Part shown: in pieces, positions 1 to 5,030 of the stretch
How positions within the stretch are numbered: position 1 is the stretch's first letter
How the letters are laid out: each line of letters begins with the position of its first letter
Assembly: GCA_016765515.1 (NCBI GenBank)
Contig: JAESPT010000108.1
Span: forward strand, 1 to 5,030
Source: Sneathiella sp.
Lineage (GTDB): Bacteria > Pseudomonadota > Alphaproteobacteria > Sneathiellales > Sneathiellaceae
Length of the DNA: 5,030 nucleotides
Direction of reading: 5' to 3'
Translations under genes and position numbers: made by a program
The notes under the pieces: model-generated
What the model was told of the DNA's origin: nothing
Databases searched by the model: none
What the model saw: the letters and a program-made list of their open reading frames with translations, nothing else

Positions 1-1755
1 CCGAAGAGAGCGACGCATCTCTTCCATCATATTAATCGTATCTACGCGCTGTGCCCCCGGTGTAAAGACAATATTCGCATTGACGATATCGGCCTCAGGA
101 GACGGAAAGAAATTAAATCCAATGCGTCCCCCTGCCATCATCCCAAAAGACAGAATAAGGATAGCAATGGCAGCGGAAAGAGTCGCATAGCGCCATTCAA
201 CGATATGTTCCACCAGTCGCTTGAACAGGTGAGTTTGAAAATAATGAAATTTTCCATCGAACCACTTACGCAAACGGCTGTCGGTTCCCTGATGTCGAAG
301 GGCACCCCGCATATGCCCTGGAAGAACCAGAAAGCATTCAATCAGACTGGCAACCAACACGGCGACGACTACAGCCGGAATAGCGCCGATGATTTGTCCA
401 ATAATATCCCCGATCATGAAAATCGGTAGAAATGCTGCAATTGTTGTCAGGCTGGAAGCAAATACCGGGGCAAGCATTCGAAGGGCGCCCTTTTCTGCAG
501 CCTCAAGCGGCTTATATCCCTGGGACTTCAAATAACTACTATGCTCACCAACAACAATAGCGTCATCAACAATGATTCCGAGGCTCATGATGATTGCAAA
601 CATACTGATCATGTTAATGGACTGCCCCGTGAACAGCATGACCCCGGCGGTCGCCAGAATGGCAACCGGAATTCCCGCAGCAACCCAGAAAGCGACGCGT
701 ACGTTCAAAAAAACGATCAGGACAACAAGAACGAGCGCCAAGCCCCCTAATCCATTATTAAGCAACAAGGCTATTCGATCTTCGATGAGACTCGCTTGCA
801 CGTCATATTGTTGAATCTTAAGTTCACTCGGCCAACGATGTTTCTCTTTTTCCACATAGTCAGCAACAATTTTTGCTGCTTCCAGGGCATCCGTCGATTG
901 GGAGCGCTGAACATGTATCTCTACAGCCTGCTCGCCATCAATCAGTCCGGTTTTTCCATTTTCGGAGAAGGCATCCTTTAAAACGGCGATATCCCGCAGA
1001 TAAACTTTTTCGCCGCCCGGCAGGGCTTTGACTTCCAATTGACCCATGGATTGAGCGTCATTTTTCTGCTCCAATGAACGAAGCTGACGCTCATAACGGC
1101 CGCCCATGGTTCCCAACGGAACGTTTTTTGAATTATTCCTTATGACAACAGCAATATCGTTCAAAGTAAGGTCATAATGGCGAAGCGCGTGATCTTGTAC
1201 TTCGACCCATAATTCTTCATCCCGCGCCCCAAATAATGAAATTTTGTCAATTCCCAGATCCAACAGGTCATCACGCATTGTCTTGGCAATTTTTTTCAAT
1301 GCCGCTTCTGAATATGGTCCGGATATGGACAGGCGGGAAATAGGATCATAGATCACAATGCGTTTTATAATCGGCGTTTCGCTGGTATCCGGAAAGGTCG
1401 ATATCTGCGCAACACCCTGCTCAACATCCGACAGGACCTCTTGCATATTTGTGCCCGCTTCAAATTCAATCACCACAGTGCTGCGTCCCTCGACCGAGAA
1501 GGACTGCACTTTTTTAACGCCATTTACAAACCGGACCTCAGGCAACAACGCTGTCGTGATGTTGCTATCTACATCTTCTGCACTGGCGCCTGGCCATACA
1601 ATGGTGACCGTGACTATTTCCGTTCCGAAATCTGGGAAAAACTGGGTATTCATTCGCAACAGAGAAAACCCGCCGATCACCAGCATCATAATCATCAAAA
1701 GATTGGCCGCGTTCTTGTGGCGAACGAACATGGAAACGAAGCGAGGAAGATCCAT
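1..1755 (-). CDS. RND-family efflux transporter permease (AcrB-like), N-terminal 585 codons, cut by window edge
   Basis: Inner-membrane proton-driven pump subunit that would export drugs or other toxic compounds through a tripartite complex. The frame is open without a stop from the ATG at 1755-1753 to base 1, giving 585 residues of a family usually about 1020-1050 long, so the second half is missing. Visible in order: a short cytoplasmic N-terminus, TM1 (about 12-32), a large periplasmic porter region (about 33-325), TM2 to TM6 (about 331-480), a cytoplasmic linker, TM7 (about 526-543) and the start of the second periplasmic region. The TM4 motif GIIVDDAIVVGE contains D397 and D398, the proton-relay aspartates matching AcrB D407/D408. 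The start shares one base with the adaptor stop (TGATG), and a GGAG ribosome site lies 8 nt upstream. The family is secure; the substrate cannot be inferred. It is probably a drug or hydrophobe exporter rather than a metal pump, but this is inference. Confidence 0.95.
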   Translation of the reverse strand, partial: MDLPRFVSMFVRHKNAANLLMIMMLVIGGFSLLRMNTQFFPDFGTEIVTVTIVWPGASAEDVDSNITTALLPEVRFVNGVKKVQSFSVEGRSTVVIEFEAGTNMQEVLSDVEQGVAQISTFPDTSETPIIKRIVIYDPISRLSISGPYSEAALKKIAKTMRDDLLDLGIDKISLFGARDEELWVEVQDHALRHYDLTLNDIAVVIRNNSKNVPLGTMGGRYERQLRSLEQKNDAQSMGQLEVKALPGGEKVYLRDIAVLKDAFSENGKTGLIDGEQAVEIHVQRSQSTDALEAAKIVADYVEKEKHRWPSELKIQQYDVQASLIEDRIALLLNNGLGGLALVLVVLIVFLNVRVAFWVAAGIPVAILATAGVMLFTGQSINMISMFAIIMSLGIIVDDAIVVGEHSSYLKSQGYKPLEAAEKGALRMLAPVFASSLTTIAAFLPIFMIGDIIGQIIGAIPAVVVAVLVASLIECFLVLPGHMRGALRHQGTDSRLRKWFDGKFHYFQTHLFKRLVEHIVEWRYATLSAAIAILILSFGMMAGGRIGFNFFPSPEADIVNANIVFTPGAQRVDTINMMEEMRRSLR

Positions 1756-2996
1756 CAGCGTATCTCCACCCTTAGACTGGGACCAATTTCAGCAAAACGG
1801 GTTGTCACAAGTTGATCCCCCGCTTTTAGATCACCCGTGATCAGGAGGTTGCTGCCATTATCAAACAGAACCTGAATGGTTCGCGCGACAAGCCGGCCAT
1901 TTTCGACCACATAAACCTTGTTTCTCTCATAGACGGAATATTCAGGAACCCGAACGGCATTGGAATAAGACTGCCCCGTCAGCATAACTTCAACAAATGC
2001 TCCTGAGCGAACTTCGGCAATAAGAGACTCTGCATCCAGGATGGCATATATATCAATTCCACCGGTTTCAGCTTTGATTTCAGAGCCAATCCTTGCAATT
2101 GTACCCTTAAAGACATGCTCCTTGTCTCCGGTCATCCAACGGACACTCACTGGCCGGTTAATGACCCCCCCTTCACTTGCCAACAGGACACCGTATTGTC
2201 GATCTGACAAATGAAACTTTACTTCCAGTTGGCTCGCATCAATGAGCCGCGCCACTTTATCCTTGGCATCCACTCTCTTACCAAGATCTGCTCCGAGTTC
2301 AGATATATAACCACTGAATGGTGCGGTAAGCCGCGTATTTTTCAGATCGCGCTCCGCCCTTTTTACGCCGACTTTCAGTCTCTCCAGAACAGCTTTCTGT
2401 TGACCAATTCGCGCTCGTTGAATTTCAAGCTGCGCCGTCCTTTGCTCAACTTGTTGATGCTGGCGACTAAGGGCACTTCGGGCATCATCAAGCGCCCTCT
2501 CTGAAATGTTCCCTTTTTTCGAAAGTTTCTCAGATCGTTTCAGGTTTCGGACATCAACAGCCAGAATTTCCTCATCGCGAATAAGCGCAACGCGATCTGA
2601 TTTTTCTGTCGCCCTCAGCTCCACCAGTCTTGATTGTGCTTCAAGGGTGGTTGCTTTTTTTTCTGCTAAAATTGCCTGAGCATCAAAGGGATCGATTTCA
2701 ATCAACATCTCCCCTGTTTCAAGAAGGGCTCCTTCCTTGAAGTTTGGAGAGACCCGGATAACTTCTCCGGCGACAAGAGACCGTAAATCAACATCCCTTG
2801 CAGGGATTAGCGTTCCAAATATTTGAACGGTCGGTGCGAGAGTCCCCGGTTCAAGGGTTTGCGCTGCCACATTCCAAACTCTCTCTTTAACTGGCTCTGG
2901 AGTTTCGACGGCTTTCGTCGAAACAAAGTAGGAATAGCTCCCTATCCCAGCGATCAGGATAATCACTGGCAATATAATCTTGAAAACCAACGTCAC
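1755..2996 (-). CDS. RND efflux periplasmic adaptor (HlyD/AcrA-type membrane fusion protein)
   Basis: Periplasmic adaptor that links the inner-membrane pump to an outer-membrane channel; 413 residues, a normal length for the family. An N-terminal hydrophobic segment (about 5-24) has no lipobox cysteine, so it is probably an uncleaved membrane anchor. Next come the first half of the biotinyl-lipoyl domain (about 68-102), a long Arg/Glu/Gln-rich alpha-helical coiled-coil hairpin (about 106-220), the second lipoyl half opening with the typical RLTAPFSGYI (222-231), a beta-barrel (about 256-345) and a membrane-proximal domain (about 346-413). At the hairpin tip, R154, L158 and S165 match the RxxxLxxxxxxS motif known for docking to TolC-like channels. 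The start is GTG, overlapping the regulator stop by 4 nt (GTGA), with a modest GTGAG about 8 nt upstream. The stop overlaps the pump ATG, so translation of all three genes is likely coupled. No outer-membrane channel gene is visible here. Confidence 0.94.
   Translation of the reverse strand: MTLVFKIILPVIILIAGIGSYSYFVSTKAVETPEPVKERVWNVAAQTLEPGTLAPTVQIFGTLIPARDVDLRSLVAGEVIRVSPNFKEGALLETGEMLIEIDPFDAQAILAEKKATTLEAQSRLVELRATEKSDRVALIRDEEILAVDVRNLKRSEKLSKKGNISERALDDARSALSRQHQQVEQRTAQLEIQRARIGQQKAVLERLKVGVKRAERDLKNTRLTAPFSGYISELGADLGKRVDAKDKVARLIDASQLEVKFHLSDRQYGVLLASEGGVINRPVSVRWMTGDKEHVFKGTIARIGSEIKAETGGIDIYAILDAESLIAEVRSGAFVEVMLTGQSYSNAVRVPEYSVYERNKVYVVENGRLVARTIQVLFDNGSNLLITGDLKAGDQLVTTRFAEIGPSLRVEIR
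1764..1767 (-). promoter_or_regulatory. Ribosome binding site of the RND pump gene
   Basis: GGAG on the minus strand, within the last codons of the adaptor gene, sits 8 nt before the pump ATG at 1755. It supports this start and translation coupled to adaptor termination at the TGATG overlap. Confidence 0.7.
2902..2924. repeat. Perfect 9-bp inverted repeat inside the adaptor gene
   Basis: GTTTCGACG (2902-2910) and CGTCGAAAC (2916-2924) are exact reverse complements around a 5-nt spacer. The element covers adaptor codons 25-32, just after the membrane anchor, and can form a stable hairpin in mRNA. There is no T tract after it on either strand, so it is not a standard terminator. Function is unknown and it may be chance. 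Confidence 0.6.
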
Positions 2997-3703
2997 AGCG
3001 TATTCTCACTTTCTCTCTTCGTTGCCGAGCGCCCAATACCAAGAAGAGCGAGAATCGACGCAGAAGTATTCTCTTTAATAATCGCTATTTCTCTTGACCC
3101 AAATCCAGTCCAACCCAGCCGCTTGGATAACAAGGCCTCATTCAGCCCATATTGAAGGCACATACCAATTATTGTTTGGCTGGAAATGATGACATTCTCA
3201 CTACTCGGCGATTGTTTTGTGATACAGGCAACCAATTGACCAATCAGGTCATGAACAATATCAATATGCCCTTCCATAACCATGTCAAAGCAGGGTCCTG
3301 GTTGCTGAATTTCCCGGATCACAAGACGCATACGCCATCTGGGGTTTTCATCTGAGGTAATCATTTCGATGAACATATCCACGAAGGATATGATGACCTC
3401 TCTTTGAATATGGACGTTATTTTTTGCAGGCCCGATTGAAGCTTTTAGAAAGGTCGACACACCCTGTCGTGCGGGCGCCAGATCATCGAGTAACTTTTTA
3501 AAAACGGCCTCATACAATCCCTCTTTGCTGGAAAAGTGGTAGGAAATGGCTGAGAGGTTCACATTTGCAGCATTTGCAATTTCTCGCGTGGAAACCGCAT
3601 CAAACGGTCGGTCCGCAAAAAGCGGTCCAGCAGCGTTCAACAAACGGTCCGCAGCAGATACCTTACCGGTCTTCTTCAATTTTAGGTCAATCGTTTGATC
3701 CAT
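2993..3703 (-). CDS. TetR-family transcriptional regulator, CecR/YbiH-like, probable local repressor of the efflux operon
   Basis: Ligand-responsive DNA-binding repressor of 236 residues. The N-terminal TetR domain (about 15-65) has the helix-turn-helix at about 38-57, including STREIANAANV and the SAISYHFSSKEGLY signature (Y55, H56, F57, K60). The C-terminal ligand/dimer region contains NPRWRMRLVIREIQQPGPCFD (about 120-140), a pattern resembling the DUF1956 domain of E. coli CecR, a regulator tied to drug sensitivity and adjacent to an HlyD-type gene. I start it at the ATG at 3703-3701. The frame stays open to an ATG at 3805, but that extension would be encoded across a strong terminator (3740-3772) and has no family resemblance. 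The chosen ATG lacks a clear Shine-Dalgarno sequence and may be leaderless. As first gene of an operon with adaptor and pump, it probably autoregulates all three. The TetR call is firm; the CecR subgroup is moderately sure; the effector is unknown. Confidence 0.92.
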   Translation of the reverse strand: MDQTIDLKLKKTGKVSAADRLLNAAGPLFADRPFDAVSTREIANAANVNLSAISYHFSSKEGLYEAVFKKLLDDLAPARQGVSTFLKASIGPAKNNVHIQREVIISFVDMFIEMITSDENPRWRMRLVIREIQQPGPCFDMVMEGHIDIVHDLIGQLVACITKQSPSSENVIISSQTIIGMCLQYGLNEALLSKRLGWTGFGSREIAIIKENTSASILALLGIGRSATKRESENTL

Positions 3704-3708
3704 TCTTG

Positions 3709-3738
3709 GGACATAGGTGTTCTGGTTGAAAAATGCAA
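3709..3738 (-). promoter_or_regulatory. Possible promoter and operator of the efflux operon
   Basis: The operon promoter must lie between the terminator (ending at 3740) and the regulator ATG (3703). The best candidate is minus-strand TTGCAT (3738-3733), a 17-nt spacer and TATGTC (3715-3710), a weak match (3 of 6 at each box). The start point would fall at or within a base or two of the ATG, giving a leaderless message, which fits the lack of a Shine-Dalgarno sequence. An imperfect palindrome, GAACACCTATGTCC (3722-3709), overlaps the -10 box and is a possible binding site for the encoded TetR protein. Both readings are inference. Confidence 0.25.
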
Positions 3739-3739
3739 G

Positions 3740-3772
3740 AAAAAAGGCAGCCTCCGGAGATCGGAGCTGCCT
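3740..3772 (-). terminator. Strong intrinsic terminator after the lipoprotein gene
   Basis: On the minus strand AGGCAGC (3772-3766) plus TCCG (3765-3762... written as arms) pairs with CGGA (3756-3753) and GCTGCCT (3751-3745), with one bulged base at 3752 and a 5-nt loop (3761-3757). The stem is GC-rich, about 11 bp, and ends in six T (3745-3740). It lies 46 nt beyond the lipoprotein stop and ahead of the regulator ATG, so it should insulate the efflux operon from upstream transcription. Its presence argues against starting the regulator at 3805. Confidence 0.85.
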
Positions 3773-3818
3773 CAAAGAATCTGGCGAATTAACGTTACCA
3801 GACAAAAAGGATCATAAA

Positions 3819-4409
3819 TTAACGAATAAAATCCTTCAGAAAAGCTCGAATATTTTTTTCCATTTCCACATCAAAATCCTGCATCAGAATTTCAGTTAGT
3901 TCGAAATACATTTTTTCGCGGTTATTCAGTGTTATATCTTCCGGCACAGACTTGGACCTGCGCACTTCTGCCGTCGCCAACCCTTTGGATCCATTGATAT
4001 CCACCACCTGTAATTCTACGGCGATGTGAAATGTATAAAGCTCAGATTGATCTTTCGTGAAAACACCCTTAAGCCCTTTTGTCTTGTCCAATGACACCTC
4101 AACGGCGCTTGCATCCTTGATCGTCAGCACAGCATAAGCGCCACTACCGCCAACCGCCTCCAGTCGATCCCGAACCCAGCGCTGAACGGATTGATCAATT
4201 TTTACCGGCAGTTCATGTTCCACATGGGGTGATTTAAGACTTGGCTTAAATTCATTCACAATCTTGATTTCGCCCACATCCAACTTTATCGGGCTGAGAT
4301 GCTGAAAAGTAATGTCCGCATAGACTTGTTTTTGCGGGGCTGTAGTGCAGGCCGCCAACAAGAAAAAAGCAGTAAAAACAACCATTATTTTGAGAGGTCG
4401 AAAGATCAT
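3819..4409 (-). CDS. Small outer-membrane-type lipoprotein of unknown function
   Basis: Predicted lipoprotein of 196 residues that I cannot assign to a named family. The signal sequence has Arg4 and Lys7, a hydrophobic core (about 8-18) and a lipobox L18-A19-A20-C21. Residue +2 of the mature protein is Thr, not Asp, so by the E. coli Lol rule it should go to the outer membrane. The mature part alternates beta-like stretches (for example YAVLTIKDASAVEVSL and FHIAVELQVVDI) with an acidic, probably helical C-terminus (about 165-196). In broad style it resembles small alpha/beta periplasmic lipoproteins such as YajG or transport auxiliary lipoproteins, but this is only an impression. An in-frame GTG at 4448 would add 13 residues. 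I prefer the ATG at 4409 because it gives a standard signal peptide, has AGGG about 9 nt upstream, and the GTG falls within a candidate promoter. The gene sits between terminators and appears monocistronic. Confidence 0.85.
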   Translation of the reverse strand: MIFRPLKIMVVFTAFFLLAACTTAPQKQVYADITFQHLSPIKLDVGEIKIVNEFKPSLKSPHVEHELPVKIDQSVQRWVRDRLEAVGGSGAYAVLTIKDASAVEVSLDKTKGLKGVFTKDQSELYTFHIAVELQVVDINGSKGLATAEVRRSKSVPEDITLNNREKMYFELTEILMQDFDVEMEKNIRAFLKDFIR

Positions 4410-4427
4410 CCTGACAGGCCCTGTAAA

Positions 4428-4456
4428 ATTATTAAACGAGTCGTGCACCGAAACAA
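4428..4456 (-). promoter_or_regulatory. Candidate sigma70-type promoter for the lipoprotein gene
   Basis: Minus-strand TTGTTT (4456-4451) and AATAAT (4433-4428) are separated by 17 nt and match the -35 and -10 consensus at 3 and 5 of 6 positions. Transcription would begin near 4421, leaving a short leader that contains AGGG ahead of the ATG at 4409. It lies just after the hslO terminator, where a promoter is needed. An 11-nt perfect palindrome (ACAGG-N-CCTGT, 4414-4424) covers the predicted start site and could be an operator. Confidence 0.4.
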
Positions 4457-4466
4457 ATTCAAGAGG

Positions 4467-4495
4467 AAAAAAGGCAATTTTATGAAGCTGCCTTT
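4467..4495 (-). terminator. Intrinsic terminator overlapping the end of hslO
   Basis: On the minus strand AAAGGCA (4495-4489) pairs perfectly with TGCCTTT (4476-4470) around a 12-nt loop, and the right arm runs into a tract of six T (4472-4467). The left arm is made by the last codons of hslO and the TAA stop lies in the loop. The stem is short (7 bp, three G-C pairs), so termination may be partial. It would separate hslO from the downstream lipoprotein gene. Confidence 0.55.
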
Positions 4496-5030
4496 ATATC
4501 GTTTACTGTATAGCGATATTGAGTATTGCAAAACTGGCAGTCTGCAACAATAAAGCCATCATCTACCATATCGTCCAAATCTGTTTCTGCAAATGTCTTT
4601 AAAGTCGTCAAAAAACGGTCCCCATTGCAACTGCATTGATCCTTCAATACTTGCGGATCATACAGCCAGACACCATCCTCATGAAAAAGCCGGTATAAAA
4701 GCTCTGGAGATCGCATAGTCGGATCAGTAAGTTCCGCGGCTGTCACGGTTCCAATCAAAGCTTCCGCATTTCGCCAGCCTTCCTCCTGTTCGTCCTGATG
4801 GATCTCCATTCCGTTTTCAAGAGGCAGACGCTGGATCATTAAACCGCCTGCACGCCACTTTCCGTCCCGTTTTTCAACAGCGACTTGAAGTTTAGTTTCA
4901 AGTTGTTCGGATTTATCGAAATACGCGTCCATACATTTGGCAAGACTGTCTCCTTCCAGCGCGACAATGCCTTGATACCGCTGATCCGTCCCTTTTGCAT
5001 CAATGGTGAAAGCTGCATACCCGCTGCCAA
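4480..5030 (-). CDS. hslO: Hsp33 redox-regulated molecular chaperone, C-terminal part, cut by window edge
   Basis: Cytoplasmic holdase chaperone activated by oxidative stress: oxidation of the zinc-bound cysteines and unfolding of the linker expose the client-binding surface. The window holds 182 complete C-terminal codons of a protein usually near 290-300 residues; the N-terminus lies beyond base 5030. The visible part starts GSGYAAFTIDAKG and continues with the family-typical RYQGIVALEGDSLAKCMDAYFDKSEQLET. The C-terminal switch domain keeps all four zinc ligands: the CxC pair at codons 4635-4633 and 4629-4627, and the CxxC pair at 4539-4537 and 4530-4528, with 29 residues between the pairs, close to the usual spacing. 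The internal ATG at 4932 is not the start, since strong family similarity runs upstream of it. Stop is TAA at 4482-4480, followed at once by an intrinsic terminator. There is no sign of damage. Confidence 0.97.
   Translation of the reverse strand, partial: GSGYAAFTIDAKGTDQRYQGIVALEGDSLAKCMDAYFDKSEQLETKLQVAVEKRDGKWRAGGLMIQRLPLENGMEIHQDEQEEGWRNAEALIGTVTAAELTDPTMRSPELLYRLFHEDGVWLYDPQVLKDQCSCNGDRFLTTLKTFAETDLDDMVDDGFIVADCQFCNTQYRYTVNDIKAAS

Noticed and set aside
541..981. Plus-strand frames of 60-80 codons
   Set aside because: All are opposite the RND pump, overlap each other in different frames, and have the odd composition expected from antisense of a membrane protein.
1358..1840. 160-codon plus-strand reading frame
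   Set aside because: It lies opposite the pump and adaptor genes, has a Ser/Thr-rich, low-information composition and no family resemblance; the minus-strand frame is clearly the real gene.
2823..3155. 110-codon plus-strand frame across the adaptor/regulator junction
   Set aside because: It is antisense to two well-supported genes and has no recognisable domain or ribosome site.
3787..3824. Direct repeat of AATTAACG (3787-3794 and 3817-3824)
   Set aside because: Eight AT-rich bases repeated in an intergenic tail are expected by chance; there are no signs of an insertion or target duplication.
4410..4448. GTG start for the lipoprotein at 4448
   Set aside because: It lacks a ribosome site, lies inside the candidate promoter and would put an unusual 13-residue extension before a standard signal peptide.
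4299..4553. 84-codon plus-strand frame over the hslO/lipoprotein gap
   Set aside because: It spans a terminator, a promoter candidate and the ends of two minus-strand genes, with no family resemblance.
4839..5030. Alternative minus-strand frame at the right edge
   Set aside because: It overlaps hslO in another frame; the hslO frame encodes strongly Hsp33-like sequence through the same bases.

Overview
The window looks like a chromosomal stretch of a Gram-negative proteobacterium, most likely an alphaproteobacterium of moderate G+C. The basis is an RND efflux pump with its periplasmic adaptor, a lipoprotein with a classical lipobox, an Hsp33 chaperone, and the general style of the proteins. 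The genus cannot be read from the sequence. Every convincing gene lies on the minus strand, so transcription runs from right to left.

Right to left: (1) 5030-4480 is the C-terminal part of hslO (Hsp33, redox-regulated chaperone) with all four zinc cysteines; a small intrinsic terminator overlaps its stop codon. (2) 4409-3819 is a small lipoprotein of unknown function with its own candidate promoter, followed by a strong intrinsic terminator at 3772-3740. (3) 3703-2993 is a TetR-family regulator whose C-terminal part resembles the CecR/YbiH (DUF1956) type. (4) 2996-1755 is an HlyD/AcrA-type membrane fusion protein. (5) 1755-1 is the N-terminal 585 codons of an AcrB-type RND transporter, open through the left edge of the window.

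Regulator, adaptor and pump form one compact operon. The regulator stop and adaptor start overlap by 4 nt (GTGA), and the adaptor stop and pump start share one base (TGATG), so all three should be co-transcribed and translationally coupled. The regulator probably represses its own operon and releases it when a toxic substrate is sensed. Adaptor and pump would form a tripartite efflux system with a TolC-like outer-membrane channel not encoded in this window; the adaptor carries the RxxxLxxxxxxS tip motif used for docking to such channels.

No gap between genes exceeds about 120 bases, and I see no RNA gene, mobile element, CRISPR array or plus-strand gene. I found no evidence of a new biological system. 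The points worth a second look are small: a terminator that corrects the regulator start, a perfect hairpin early in the adaptor gene, a near-repeated sequence at the two coupled junctions, a possible leaderless promoter, and the unassigned lipoprotein.
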